A stretch of 64,000 nucleotides of DNA. Origin: UBA721 sp002705165. Its GTDB lineage: Bacteria; Planctomycetota; Planctomycetia; Pirellulales; Pirellulaceae. How positions within the stretch are numbered: the stretch's first letter is position 1; every line of letters begins with the position of its first letter. Below the pieces are notes generated by a model. The model saw only the letters and a list, made by a program, of their open reading frames with translations. It was not told the origin of the DNA and ran no database searches. The position numbers and the translations under genes were made by a program. Of the stretch, positions 36,193-45,682 are shown in pieces. The stretch covers positions 1-64,000 of the forward strand of contig JBJLEF010000008.1 of NCBI GenBank assembly GCA_045565995.1, written 5' to 3'.

Positions 36193-36957
36193 CTACACAC
36201 GCTTTAATAGAAAGACAGCGTCTCCCAATCGATTGTCTAACGGTTGAGGTTCATCTATTTCGTAATAGAAGTCATACACTTCCACCAATTCAAACTGTGC
36301 TACTTTCGAAAAAAGGCTTTTAACCTGAGCGGCGGTATAGATTCTCATTTGATATTCCGTCGTAAACTCTTTGACCTCACGATGCCCCTTCACCTGCATC
36401 CGAAACCGCAACGTTTCCGTGCGTTTTCTTCGGCTGGCATTGTATGCATCGAGGGTCATATGGACGGAAATACCAGCGTGCCTGGCGGTCCAATATTCAC
36501 GGTCTTCTAAAGCGGCATCTGGTGGCAATAGATGAAAACCCAAAATATAGTACCCCCCTAACTTTAAGCTTGAGGCCACACATTCAAGATGTCGCAGGGC
36601 ATCATGCTCGGATAAGAGATGGCGAAATGTATTGACTGTATTAATCGCAATATCAATCTTCGGGTGACAGGTGAATTCGAGCATATCTGCTACACTCACC
36701 TCTGCCCGCAACTGATTTCTTTTGAGCCGTTTCTTTAAGTACTTTATAGCTGGCTGACTGAGGTCAACCGCGGTAACGTCATAACCCCGACGAGCCAATT
36801 CCAGGACCAATCGCCCTCCCCCGCACCCGGGTTCATAGATGCGTTTTGCCCGACCCCGCATCAGCCTTGCCGACACAGCCTCTACAAATCCAGCCTCTTC
36901 CCGGGTTGAGTCCCGGAATGCGAGGTCCCAATATTGTGGGTAATCATAACAATCCAT
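36193..36957 (-). CDS. Class I SAM-dependent methyltransferase
   Basis: About 254 residues from ATG 36957 (MDCYDYPQYWDLAF); the frame is open to a TTG at 37002 and no start has a strong ribosome site. Motif I is YEPGCGGGRLVLELARRGYD (SAM-binding glycine loop), followed by VTAVDLSQPAI with the acidic residue that holds the ribose, and IDIAINTVNTFRHL. The C-terminal part has YYILGFHLLPPD and a YQMRIYTAAQVKSLF region. Substrate unknown; resembles methyltransferases for small molecules. It is convergent with the lactonase gene (3 bp gap) and divergent from DUF1080. Confidence 0.85.
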   Translation of the reverse strand: MDCYDYPQYWDLAFRDSTREEAGFVEAVSARLMRGRAKRIYEPGCGGGRLVLELARRGYDVTAVDLSQPAIKYLKKRLKRNQLRAEVSVADMLEFTCHPKIDIAINTVNTFRHLLSEHDALRHLECVASSLKLGGYYILGFHLLPPDAALEDREYWTARHAGISVHMTLDAYNASRRKRTETLRFRMQVKGHREVKEFTTEYQMRIYTAAQVKSLFSKVAQFELVEVYDFYYEIDEPQPLDNRLGDAVFLLKRV

Positions 36958-37042
36958 ACCAATACTATCGGCCGACGACACCGTAATCCTCTGTTTTCTC
37001 AAACCTACGTTTCAGATTACTACCGCGCATATAAGGTTGAGG

Positions 37043-37048
37043 TATAAT
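37043..37048 (+). promoter_or_regulatory. Possible -10 box (TATAAT) for the DUF1080 gene
   Basis: Perfect TATAAT 67 bp before the start at 37115. No clear -35 box 17 bp upstream; weak call. Confidence 0.3.
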
Positions 37049-37114
37049 TAAAGAACGTGATAAATCATCACCTGCAAAAGACCACTTCCAAATCACAAAC
37101 ACAGGATTTATCCC

Positions 37115-37780
37115 ATGAAACGATTTTTATTAAGTATCGTTCTGGCTTTCACTGTTTCGGCCTCTCTCTCAGCGGGCGAGTGGGCTAGTCTATTTAACGG
37201 TAAAAACCTTGACAATTGGATCCAAAAAAATGGCACGGCCACTTACCAAATTGATGGGGATGCCATTACAGGCAAAACCAACGAAGGTAGCCCCAACAGT
37301 TTTCTTTGCACTAAGAAACTTTATGGTGACTTCGAATTGGAATTTGAAGTGAAGGTAGCCAATGAACTCAATAGTGGGGTTCAGATTCGTAGTCAAACCA
37401 AGGAAGTCCCTGAGGGAAGCAAAACCAAATTCGGCCGGGTGAACGGACCTCAAGTAGAAATCGAAGCCAGTGGTGGAAAAGGTGCAGAAGCTGGTTACGT
37501 CTATGGCGAAGCTACTGGTCGTGGTTGGCTCACGACGCCTGAACGGCTCAAGCCTCACAAACACTTCAAAGACGGTGAGTGGAATCAATTCCGCATTGTC
37601 GCCAAAGGCCCAACAATTGAGACCTGGATCAATGGGCAACACATTGAGACCCTGGTCGATGAAGCAATCTACAAGACTCATGCGAAAGGTTTCATCGGTC
37701 TTCAGGTACATGGCATTAGAAAGGGAACTGGTCCTTATGAAGTTTCCTGGAAAAACATTAAGATCAAAGAACTTAAATAA
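37115..37780 (+). CDS. DUF1080 (3-keto-disaccharide hydrolase-like) protein, exported
   Basis: A 221-residue protein with signal peptide KRFLLSIVLAFTVSASLSAGE. The DUF1080 jelly-roll landmarks are present: WASLFNGKNLDNWI, YGDFELEFEVKVANELNSGVQIRSQ (shown as the strand containing NSGVQIRSQ), GAEAGYVYGEATGRGWLT, KDGEWNQFRIVAKGPTIETWINGQ and GFIGLQVHG. Members such as 3-keto-disaccharide hydrolases act on sugars oxidised by Gfo-type enzymes, and planctomycetes have many copies. The gene has its own strong terminator at 37811-37844. Confidence 0.92.
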   Translation: MKRFLLSIVLAFTVSASLSAGEWASLFNGKNLDNWIQKNGTATYQIDGDAITGKTNEGSPNSFLCTKKLYGDFELEFEVKVANELNSGVQIRSQTKEVPEGSKTKFGRVNGPQVEIEASGGKGAEAGYVYGEATGRGWLTTPERLKPHKHFKDGEWNQFRIVAKGPTIETWINGQHIETLVDEAIYKTHAKGFIGLQVHGIRKGTGPYEVSWKNIKIKELK

Positions 37781-37810
37781 CCCCTTCACCAACAACCCTA
37801 TTAACCAGAC

Positions 37811-37844
37811 GGGAAACTACGCCATCAGTAGTTTCCCGTTTTTT
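37811..37844 (+). terminator. Rho-independent terminator of the DUF1080 gene
   Basis: GGGAAACTAC (37811-37820) and GTAGTTTCCC (37828-37837; slightly extended) form a 10-bp perfect stem with a 7-nt loop, then a short T-run GTTTTTT. It ends only a few bases before the next ATG at 37848. Confidence 0.9.
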
Positions 37845-37847
37845 ATC

Positions 37848-38801
37848 ATGCGAAATACATTACTGACCCTCTGCTTCACCATTGCGACCCTTAGCGTTTG
37901 TCACGGACAGGTAACCGTAAAGCCGGTTGACTTTACCGAGCCAATTTCACTCTCTAAAAACCTGCAGGGGAGTCCGCTCCAACTTACCATCACCCCACGA
38001 CTAGCTGGTGCCGTCCACAGCATTCAATGGAAAGGACAGGAATTTATTGATAGCCATGACCATGGTCGCCAGATGCAATCAGCAAGTAATTTCGATCGCG
38101 GTACTGACTTCAGCGGCGAAACGTTCAATCCGACGGAAGCGGGATCGCGCAGTGACGGAATCGGCACTTCCAGCACCAGCAAACTGCTGCACCTAACCCA
38201 CACGAAAGACCAATTGCAAACCACCTCACAAATGGCATTCTGGCTGGCACCAGGCCAAACGTCCTCCGGAAACCTGGCAAAGAACAAAAAACTATTATCC
38301 AACCACCTATTAACGAAACGAATTACGCTGGGATTCAAACAATGGGATAATGTGATTCGATATGAAGCTACATTCTCCACACCGATCGGCGAATTTCACC
38401 GGTATGCACAATTTGAATCTGTCACAGGTTATATGCCTGCGCAATTCGATACCTTCTGGGGAGTCAATATAGATCGGCAACAACTCGTCTCTCTCACCGA
38501 CGGCCCGGGAGAGCAACGCCATCCGGTTATCATCTCTTTTAAAGACCGAACGTTCGCAATGGGAGTCTACTCCCCCCAACAGCCCAGCATGGGGTATGAA
38601 AATGCAGGCTATGGAAGATTCCGATTTCGAGCCGCCAAAGTAACCAAGTGGAACAGCGTCTTTCGCATTCGAAATAACGATGGCGTACCTGCCGGAGATT
38701 ACTATTTTGACAACTACGTGGTCATCGGTAATCTGACAGTCGTCATGCGTACAATCCTTGAGTTAGAGGAATATTTCAACGCTGGCAAAGAAGACAATTA
38801 G
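37848..38801 (+). CDS. Unrecognised exported protein (planctomycete)
   Basis: A 317-residue protein. The start was placed at ATG 37848 because it opens a signal peptide (MRNTLLTLCFTIATLSVCHGQ); the frame itself is open from 37470 across the preceding gene. I do not recognise the family. Beta-strand-rich composition, with GSPLQLTITPRLAGAVHSI, GRQMQSASNFDRG and ENAGYGRFRFRAAKVTKWNSV as landmarks, suggests an aldose-epimerase-like or lectin-like beta sandwich. The start lies directly after the terminator at 37811-37844 with no ribosome site visible. The stop overlaps the S41 peptidase stop by three bases on the opposite strand. Confidence 0.65.
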   Translation: MRNTLLTLCFTIATLSVCHGQVTVKPVDFTEPISLSKNLQGSPLQLTITPRLAGAVHSIQWKGQEFIDSHDHGRQMQSASNFDRGTDFSGETFNPTEAGSRSDGIGTSSTSKLLHLTHTKDQLQTTSQMAFWLAPGQTSSGNLAKNKKLLSNHLLTKRITLGFKQWDNVIRYEATFSTPIGEFHRYAQFESVTGYMPAQFDTFWGVNIDRQQLVSLTDGPGEQRHPVIISFKDRTFAMGVYSPQQPSMGYENAGYGRFRFRAAKVTKWNSVFRIRNNDGVPAGDYYFDNYVVIGNLTVVMRTILELEEYFNAGKEDN

Positions 38802-40288
38802 TCCTCTTTCTTTTGACGCCGCACCAACTCAATCGCGAATTTCAGGACCCGGTCTTCTCCCGACACCAGATCCTCAGGGCGAACCCGAACCAAATGATCT
38901 GGCATCACCCCTCTTCCAATCTCAGCTGGTTTCGCTTTAAGCATGTTGTACTTAAGAATCGGCACTGCCAGTTCAATACCCGTATTGGGCAACGTATAAA
39001 CCAAGGTTGTGCCTGCCGTAAAAGCCCCATGCACTCCACCAGTTTCTTCTCCAATAAAGATTGCTTTATCGGTCTCCCTCAGTCGACTACAGATACAAGC
39101 TCCCGCTGAATGCGTTCGCCCGCTTGTCAACACAAAGATATTACCGTGGAAGCGACGTTCTGCCGGCTGAAGACGCGGAATCCAATCTTCTGACAAGCTA
39201 AAGCTATCGTCGTCTGCCAGCACCAGTTCCCGGCTCAATCTACGCTCGTAGCTTCGAATCATACCTCGGGTTTGGTAGAGGCGGCTCAGATCTTGCTTAT
39301 ACTCGATCGTGTTAGCAACTGCCTCGCCATCCTGCATTTCCCGGAAAGGCTTTTCGCTTAGATAGGAATACAACAGCATCTCATTACGGGTATAACCTCC
39401 CTCGTTAAGGCGAAGATCTAAAATCAGGTTTTTAATCTCCGGAGACTTCTCCAGAGTCTTAAATGCTTTGGTCACAAAACCTCGATACATCCGAAACGGC
39501 GGAGCACCATAATCGTTGTCAAAGGTATCAACAGCCATCACAACCGTATCGGGCAAAACTTTTTCGAAACGATAGGGCAGTTCCGGTGGCTTACCAAATG
39601 CAACACTACGCATCCGCGCTTCGATATTGCTGCCCCCGATACCCTGCACTGTCTTCATGGCTACTTCCCCGCTACGTTTTCGAAATTCAACCAGAAACTG
39701 TCCTTTCTGGGGGAACGCTGTCGCCAAGGACGCGGAAAACAAGTCACTCAACAACTCGAATCGATATTCATCTACATAGCCGTCCCCTGTTACAAACGGC
39801 ATTAACTGGGGCGCCAGCTTGCTTATCGCAATACCATTTACCGACAGCACTTCTACACCGCAAGGCAATTCCACTCGTTTGTGGTTTACATAAGCCCTGC
39901 CTTCCAGAAACTTCAGGGGCATCGGAAAGAAGACGGCATCCCGATTCAATTCTTCTTGTGCCGATGTCGGGATCGATGCGTAGGTATGCCCACAACGAAC
40001 CTTGTCGACAATCGCGGCAAACTTTAGAAAAGCATTACGTAGTGACTGAGTTTCACTACTACCGAGGCGAATTGCAGCAAACTCTTTTTCAAGATCCTCG
40101 GGCGTGATATAGAGATGCAACCCGGGATGCATGGATATCAAAATCTGCTGCATGCGATCAAGATCGTCATTAATCTCCTCGCTGGTATATGACTGACGTA
40201 ATTGTGTGTCCTGGGCGGATACGCCCGCCACCAACGACAACACAATCCAAAACGACCACCGCATTCGAATATTCTGTTTACTAATCAT
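38798..40288 (-). CDS. S41 family (C-terminal processing) peptidase, exported
   Basis: A 496-residue protein from ATG 40288 (GGAGAG upstream; an in-frame ATG at 40264 also gives a signal peptide RWSFWIVLSLVAGVSA). The S41 core is visible: NLILDLRLNEGG, FVLTSGRTHSAGACICSRL with the catalytic Ser in HSAGA, IFIGEETGG, and the basic region KYNMLKAKP. The Cys-rich SGRTHSAGACIC is unusual. A PDZ-like stretch (GVEVLSVNGIAIS) precedes it. An exported peptidase or signal-processing enzyme; substrate unknown. Convergent with the preceding gene; probably in the operon with the cytochrome gene upstream (30 bp). Confidence 0.88.
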   Translation of the reverse strand: MISKQNIRMRWSFWIVLSLVAGVSAQDTQLRQSYTSEEINDDLDRMQQILISMHPGLHLYITPEDLEKEFAAIRLGSSETQSLRNAFLKFAAIVDKVRCGHTYASIPTSAQEELNRDAVFFPMPLKFLEGRAYVNHKRVELPCGVEVLSVNGIAISKLAPQLMPFVTGDGYVDEYRFELLSDLFSASLATAFPQKGQFLVEFRKRSGEVAMKTVQGIGGSNIEARMRSVAFGKPPELPYRFEKVLPDTVVMAVDTFDNDYGAPPFRMYRGFVTKAFKTLEKSPEIKNLILDLRLNEGGYTRNEMLLYSYLSEKPFREMQDGEAVANTIEYKQDLSRLYQTRGMIRSYERRLSRELVLADDDSFSLSEDWIPRLQPAERRFHGNIFVLTSGRTHSAGACICSRLRETDKAIFIGEETGGVHGAFTAGTTLVYTLPNTGIELAVPILKYNMLKAKPAEIGRGVMPDHLVRVRPEDLVSGEDRVLKFAIELVRRQKKED

Positions 40289-40318
40289 TTATTTAATTCT
40301 CTCCACAAAGACACTCCA

Positions 40319-43300
40319 CTACTTAAGGGTATGAATCGTGTTGTGAATTGTCCCGTTAAAGGATCGTCCGCTGGCTCCTTTAAGGTTGTATTTAATCTCC
40401 ATGCACCACGTTGGCTTCAAGTCTGGAATCGTCATAAAGACACGCTTCCCATCTTTCGATAGCTGCACGGAGGTGACCGCAACTGACTTTTCATCATAGT
40501 GTTTCGAGCCATAATTACGAGTGCGTTTTAGCGTCCATGTCTTTAATTTGTAATTTGCAATCTCAACCGCGGTCTCTTCGTCCACAGGTTCGGAAAATGT
40601 AAGCTCGACTCCGCCTTTACGAGCCTTGAGCTCTATTGGCAGATAAACTGGCTCACCGGTATAACGCAAACGATACATACCCCCAGGCTGAGTTTGGTTA
40701 CCAGCCCAAGCAAACATACCGCACGCATAAAGCTGACCATCTTCCGGATGAAACCTCCCTCGCATCACTCCCGTTGGAAACTGGGCAATCGGGAATTGAA
40801 TCATCCCTCCCTGCATCTGACCATCGACTTCCTCGTGCGGGACGACATAGACTTTGCCATAACCATAGGACAAATTGAGCAGGCGACCATTGAGCGGTCC
40901 CCATTTCTCTGAATCCACCCATAACAATTCAGAAGGAGAACGATCGAATGAATTAGTAATCCAAACTAACGGCTGTTCCATCGCGTCATCCGATTGGTCC
41001 GTGACATCGTGATAGCCCATCATATTGCCATAGAAGCCCCCTTCACGGACCCAGTTAATCCGGTTCTTTGGATTCCAATGCCCTTCCTGGTCGGTAACAA
41101 TAAACGAGCCGTCTTCATTCAGACAAACGCCGTTAGCAGCTCGAAAACCGGTAGCAAGAATATCTGTCCTTTGGCCATCCGCACTCACACGCAGTAGGGT
41201 TCCGTGGTGAGGGACTAAGGCCGGCAGCGCATGGCGAGCCGATTTCGCATAATAAAAATTATTCTGGCCATCCACCTGTAATCCCATAGCAAATTCATGG
41301 AAATGGTCAGTAACCTGATGATCACTGTTAAACGATTCATAGAAGTCCGTTTCGCCATCCGCATTAAGATCATGCAAGATACAAATCTGATCGCGACAGC
41401 CTACGTAGATCAGATCGTCTACAATTTTGACCCCCAAAGGTTGAAACAGACCGCTGGCGATACGGTGCCAGACAAGCTTTCCGTCCTCACTTAGTACGCC
41501 GGATACCTTCCAAACATCACCATCCCAGCAACTAACTACCAAACTGTCTCCATCGGGATAAAAATCCAGCCCCGTCATTCGAACCTGCGCAAACCAAGGG
41601 TTTTCGACAGGATGCGTCAACACATCCACCTGGAACGCCCCCTCTTCCTGACCACGATTTAGCCGAGTCGTCAGTTTCTCGGGGAACCGAACCGGCCCAC
41701 CACTTATGAGTTCTGACAAGTCGACATGAGGCAGGGGAATAAACTGCCTGGCTTCCGAGGCCACACCTGAATCATCAACACGTCGCACCCAGACTATAAA
41801 CTGAGTCTTTTCTCCTGCCGGCACTTTAAGACGCAACTGACCATCGTCTCCCTTGATCCATTCCCAGCCATCAAGCTCAGCATCGACCCCGGCAATCAAG
41901 GGGGCATCGCCAGAGCCTGACGTCGGCATTCCGGCAATAACCTGCACCTCCAATTTAGCCTCAGACTGATCGCTCGCAATTCCGTCCCGCATTCTCAGGT
42001 CGAGCACTGCTCCTTTGGCTGTTTTCACCTCCGTCGGAACTACCAGTCGTTGAAACACCTGCACCCGACTAAGCGTTCCGTCAAAGTGTGTTTTGTTATT
42101 CGGGAAGTTATCCGAACAGAATCCGATCTTCAGTACGTGGGTGTTTTCGACACGTTTCGCTCGCATCACTTTTTCCGCGTCGACCTTACCATCCACATAA
42201 AAGGTCAATTGCCCGGACTCTGAATTGAATGTCAACGCAACATCATGAGGCTTACCATCGGCCACACGGACGTTCCCATTCAAAGCACCCACCCAGCCGA
42301 TATCGTAAGCCAGTTTTCCCCCCCGAATAAACAAGGACTTGCCACCGTCCACCCAAGGACCCTTGGCATGAGTCTTAGTAAAAATCGCTCCATCCACTTT
42401 CGTTGCGATGGTGGCGGCTATCGTAAAGTCCTCGGAGAACATGTTTAGTCGCTCACCTATGGGTACCTGCAGAAAGGTTGCTCCATTGAATGACGCGCTG
42501 AGATCCTGAGCAGGTTCTTTAGAGACTGCAAAGTGCCCAAGCCCAGCTACACTGCGGCCGTCCGCTTCTTTCTGTAACACCTGAAGGGGGGCATTCGCAT
42601 CCGGGTGCTGTGCAACCTGCAAATAATAATCCTGGTCGCGACTGCCCATCTGAACGATACGTTTAAACACCGGCCCATTCTCCGTTTCCTCCCAGGCTGC
42701 CGTTTCCAAAACATCAGCTTCGCCTATTGAATAGGAAACCACGGTCTGATTACCGTGGTGATAAAGACCTTTGTACTGCGCCCATGCGCGAGGAAGCGGG
42801 CCGTAAATCCTGTCATCCCGCCCCACTAACCGGGGATCATTCCAGGAATTATCCTCCGGGTTCGCCCAACCAGGACCTGTTGGATTTTCGAAGTGGATAT
42901 CTCCTACGACACGCGGGTGAATATTATGACGACCATTAAAGTTAATGCCATTCCAGTCAATAAAGCCTTTCCCTTGCCAACCGGCGGCAATCCGCATCGT
43001 ATCATGATCAAAGATCATCCACCCGGCTCCTTTAGAGATCCCCCCCTGACCGGGATCAAGTCGCTGAGCTATCCCTTTATAGGCAAAATTAGACGCATCA
43101 TTACCAACTTCGTATGTGGCAATCAACTGATGCCCATAATTATTTTGCTCCCAAGGAACGATATTTGACGGAGCAGGCCCTTTCGTGTCCCCTTCAGGCA
43201 AACCGGCTAAATAGCCCTGAGTCACCGGGAAGTATTGTGACGGGTTGTCACGTTTAAAGTACGCTTCGCGGATGTAATGAATCACATCATATTTTTGCTG

Positions 43301-44170
43301 GGGCACCATCCAGGCCTGCGGAACCATCAGACCAAATCCCCGTGTAAGGGTCTGATACATCGCAAATGGATCTGCGCCATTTTTCATGATATCCACAGCA
43401 AACCTTCTTGAAGTTGGCAACGAGCCGGGGCGGTCATGTGTGCCATGACAATTAATGCAGAGGCGATTGTAAATTGCCTCTCCACGTTTGTAGTTCTCCT
43501 GATTTAAGGATGTCAGCAATCCCAAGTGATCCAGATTTTTTTCATATTCCGGTAACGGTCTTGCCGCATAGAGAGAGGGAGGGGGCTGCAATTCAGCAGC
43601 TCGCTCTTTCCCGCCGTCACGTATCTCCATCAAATACTTAACCAGATCAAGAAACTGCTGTTTTCCAGTCAGTTGATTCACCTGCCCTTTCGGCATCATC
43701 GAAGCTTTCGAGACAACAACTTCATCTATATCGTTCTCTTGGAATCGAAGTTCCACTCCCGGCCGACTGACATCGTTCAAAACTAATTCGCCGTCTTTTT
43801 GACTTTGGACCAGGCCGGCAAACTGTTTTCCATCCACCGTAAAGACCGTAACTGCCTCAAATCCCTTCTTGATTTCCTTGGACGGGTCCAATAAGGACTC
43901 GACCAAATACCGATCGTCAGCCTTAGGGCCTAACCGGGTCAGGTCGGGCCCGAGTCGGTTTTCTTTATCGCCTACGCTGTGACATTTTGAGCACGACAGG
44001 TAAACCTGAAAAAATGCGATACCACCTCGCTTCGCATCCCCCAAGTCCTTGGCTTCCTGCACCAGTTCTTCGATCGGAGTCTGTAACAACTGAGCTTCCA
44101 ACTGTTGCCCCACAGCAATATTTGCAGACACCAAAACAGCGAGGACAGAATAAAAAGCAACACGAGTCAT
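40319..44170 (-). CDS. Large multidomain c-type cytochrome protein with LamG and propeller domains
   Basis: About 1283 residues. ATG 44170 is preferred because AAGGA lies nine nt upstream; an in-frame ATG at 44179 is nearer to the same site. Signal peptide VAFYSVLAVLVSANIAVGQ. Haem site C60-S-K-C-H64 with LGPDLTRLG belongs to the planctomycete haem-binding domain (SMMPKGQVNQLT closes it), and CINCHGTHDRPG supplies a second haem. The middle has FAYKGIAQRLDPGQGG and HNIHPRV, then a LamG-like domain (SASFNGATFLQVPIG, KPHDVALTFN). The C-terminal third is a sugar-dehydrogenase-like propeller (GLDFYPDGDSLVVSCWDGDVW, NGVCLNEDGSFIVTDQEG). Probably a periplasmic electron-transferring dehydrogenase. 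Confidence 0.88.
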   Translation of the reverse strand: MTRVAFYSVLAVLVSANIAVGQQLEAQLLQTPIEELVQEAKDLGDAKRGGIAFFQVYLSCSKCHSVGDKENRLGPDLTRLGPKADDRYLVESLLDPSKEIKKGFEAVTVFTVDGKQFAGLVQSQKDGELVLNDVSRPGVELRFQENDIDEVVVSKASMMPKGQVNQLTGKQQFLDLVKYLMEIRDGGKERAAELQPPPSLYAARPLPEYEKNLDHLGLLTSLNQENYKRGEAIYNRLCINCHGTHDRPGSLPTSRRFAVDIMKNGADPFAMYQTLTRGFGLMVPQAWMVPQQKYDVIHYIREAYFKRDNPSQYFPVTQGYLAGLPEGDTKGPAPSNIVPWEQNNYGHQLIATYEVGNDASNFAYKGIAQRLDPGQGGISKGAGWMIFDHDTMRIAAGWQGKGFIDWNGINFNGRHNIHPRVVGDIHFENPTGPGWANPEDNSWNDPRLVGRDDRIYGPLPRAWAQYKGLYHHGNQTVVSYSIGEADVLETAAWEETENGPVFKRIVQMGSRDQDYYLQVAQHPDANAPLQVLQKEADGRSVAGLGHFAVSKEPAQDLSASFNGATFLQVPIGERLNMFSEDFTIAATIATKVDGAIFTKTHAKGPWVDGGKSLFIRGGKLAYDIGWVGALNGNVRVADGKPHDVALTFNSESGQLTFYVDGKVDAEKVMRAKRVENTHVLKIGFCSDNFPNNKTHFDGTLSRVQVFQRLVVPTEVKTAKGAVLDLRMRDGIASDQSEAKLEVQVIAGMPTSGSGDAPLIAGVDAELDGWEWIKGDDGQLRLKVPAGEKTQFIVWVRRVDDSGVASEARQFIPLPHVDLSELISGGPVRFPEKLTTRLNRGQEEGAFQVDVLTHPVENPWFAQVRMTGLDFYPDGDSLVVSCWDGDVWKVSGVLSEDGKLVWHRIASGLFQPLGVKIVDDLIYVGCRDQICILHDLNADGETDFYESFNSDHQVTDHFHEFAMGLQVDGQNNFYYAKSARHALPALVPHHGTLLRVSADGQRTDILATGFRAANGVCLNEDGSFIVTDQEGHWNPKNRINWVREGGFYGNMMGYHDVTDQSDDAMEQPLVWITNSFDRSPSELLWVDSEKWGPLNGRLLNLSYGYGKVYVVPHEEVDGQMQGGMIQFPIAQFPTGVMRGRFHPEDGQLYACGMFAWAGNQTQPGGMYRLRYTGEPVYLPIELKARKGGVELTFSEPVDEETAVEIANYKLKTWTLKRTRNYGSKHYDEKSVAVTSVQLSKDGKRVFMTIPDLKPTWCMEIKYNLKGASGRSFNGTIHNTIHTLK

Positions 44171-44263
44171 TCGATACATTCCTTAGTTGGGAACTTTAAT
44201 AATATGAAATAATAAGTGGATTGCAGGACAACGCTATCGGCTGTCTCCTACCTGACTAGTCTC

Positions 44264-45562
44264 TTAACGGCTGCGCCGCTGGTCAACAGACCAGCCAACA
44301 GGCTGTGTCCAGGCCTGCTCGGTTTGCCCGGGCAGCGTCGGATCCCCATGGGGTTTTGTTGAGGTGACCACCGCACGTACGTACAATTCATCGCCCTTGA
44401 GTTGATAGGTTGGGTGAATTCCCGAGGCGGTTGCCAACACGGCGCCCACATCTTTACTATAAATACGGGTGACCTTTTTTCCGTTTGCGCTTTTCTTCTC
44501 TTTGGATGACAAATCTGCGGAGCTAGTCGTTCCGATAAACTTTGTGGTATAAGTCACACCATCTTCTTCCTCAATCAACAGTTCCAACTTTTGCTTTTTG
44601 CTGTTGTAGACAACATCGATGAGCTTGACACCACTGGAGCTATAAAAATCACCCTGGGTGATCTTCTCTGTAATCACGTCCGCATCGAGTTCGTCACCTC
44701 GAACCATAATCCAGCTTCGTCCAGGACGACTGGTCCCTCGACCGTGGTAATGATGAGAATCATCCGTACCAACCCCGAACAGAGGCGGAGCAGAAAGCTG
44801 GGCAAGTCGGATCGTATTGACGATATCCCAGATCTTCTCCACTGATGCATGATCGCCATCTCCCAGAACATTGACTCCCGGATGACCGTTATATATCTCC
44901 ACGAACCGTTCCTGAACAACCGCTGCCAGATCTTCAGCGGTTACCGCATATCCAAAATTCGGGTGATTCAAATGCAGAACAATCGGTTTGCCCGTCTTAC
45001 GAGCCTGTTCAGCGACAGCCCGCAAATTGTTTGCCATGGCTTCCCGCACAGTAGACCCTCCGACCGGTGCAATCAATTCCTGAATGTTCGTGGCATTCAT
45101 ATGAACAGGCACACCTTCACTTCGGTCAGAGATTTCTTCACTTTGAATCATCAAAAAGTCGCCGTCTTTTTCCAATCCGACACGGAACTCAGCCAGGGTC
45201 CGAAGACGCACTTCAAGCTTATCTCCCTCACCTCGTGCAAGCACCCAATCTTTACCGTAGGCGTCCAGATACTTATCCAAAACATCATTGCCTCCACGTG
45301 ATTTCAGCGTACTGATTGGCATCCATTTTTCACCCTTACTGAGAATATTGTGATCAGACAGAGCCAAAAAATCATAACCTTGCTGCTTGTACCAAGACGC
45401 GATCATCTCCGGAAACTGGTTGCCATCGCTCCAAAAGGAGTGTGTATGAATATTGCCTTTCAACCAGGAAGGACTTTCTGCGCCGATTTTAGCGAAGGGC
45501 AATTCTCCTGCGTGTAAGAACCCGGTAGCTAGCATTATTAATAGTAGGAGAAACGTTCTCAT
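44264..45562 (-). CDS. CehA/McbA-like metallohydrolase (PHP domain), exported
   Basis: A 432-residue protein with signal peptide RTFLLLLIMLATGFLHAGE and AAAGGT before ATG 45562. The metal-binding PHP landmarks are GNIHTHSFWSDG, FLALSDHNILS, LHLNHPNFGYAV, YNGHPG and VGTDDSHHYHG. CehA and McbA are carbaryl hydrolases and the wider family cleaves esters or phosphoesters. The C-terminal 110 residues are beta-rich. It is 93 bp upstream of the large cytochrome gene in the same direction, so co-transcription is likely. Confidence 0.87.
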   Translation of the reverse strand: MRTFLLLLIMLATGFLHAGELPFAKIGAESPSWLKGNIHTHSFWSDGNQFPEMIASWYKQQGYDFLALSDHNILSKGEKWMPISTLKSRGGNDVLDKYLDAYGKDWVLARGEGDKLEVRLRTLAEFRVGLEKDGDFLMIQSEEISDRSEGVPVHMNATNIQELIAPVGGSTVREAMANNLRAVAEQARKTGKPIVLHLNHPNFGYAVTAEDLAAVVQERFVEIYNGHPGVNVLGDGDHASVEKIWDIVNTIRLAQLSAPPLFGVGTDDSHHYHGRGTSRPGRSWIMVRGDELDADVITEKITQGDFYSSSGVKLIDVVYNSKKQKLELLIEEEDGVTYTTKFIGTTSSADLSSKEKKSANGKKVTRIYSKDVGAVLATASGIHPTYQLKGDELYVRAVVTSTKPHGDPTLPGQTEQAWTQPVGWSVDQRRSR

Positions 45563-45682
45563 TACGATTTACCTTTCAAAGGTGTTTTATTAATGAATAC
45601 CGATGACGCTACTAACGCCCCGACGCTCTTCTTCTAAGGGATGCATCATTCAGGGGAAAACGTAGCGTATAAATCCACTTCG

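Noticed and set aside
36957..37002. Longer methyltransferase start at TTG 37002
   Set aside because: ATG 36957 is the more usual start codon and keeps the first conserved residues; evidence is not strong either way.
39463..40107. 214-residue plus-strand ORF
   Set aside because: Antisense to the S41 peptidase.
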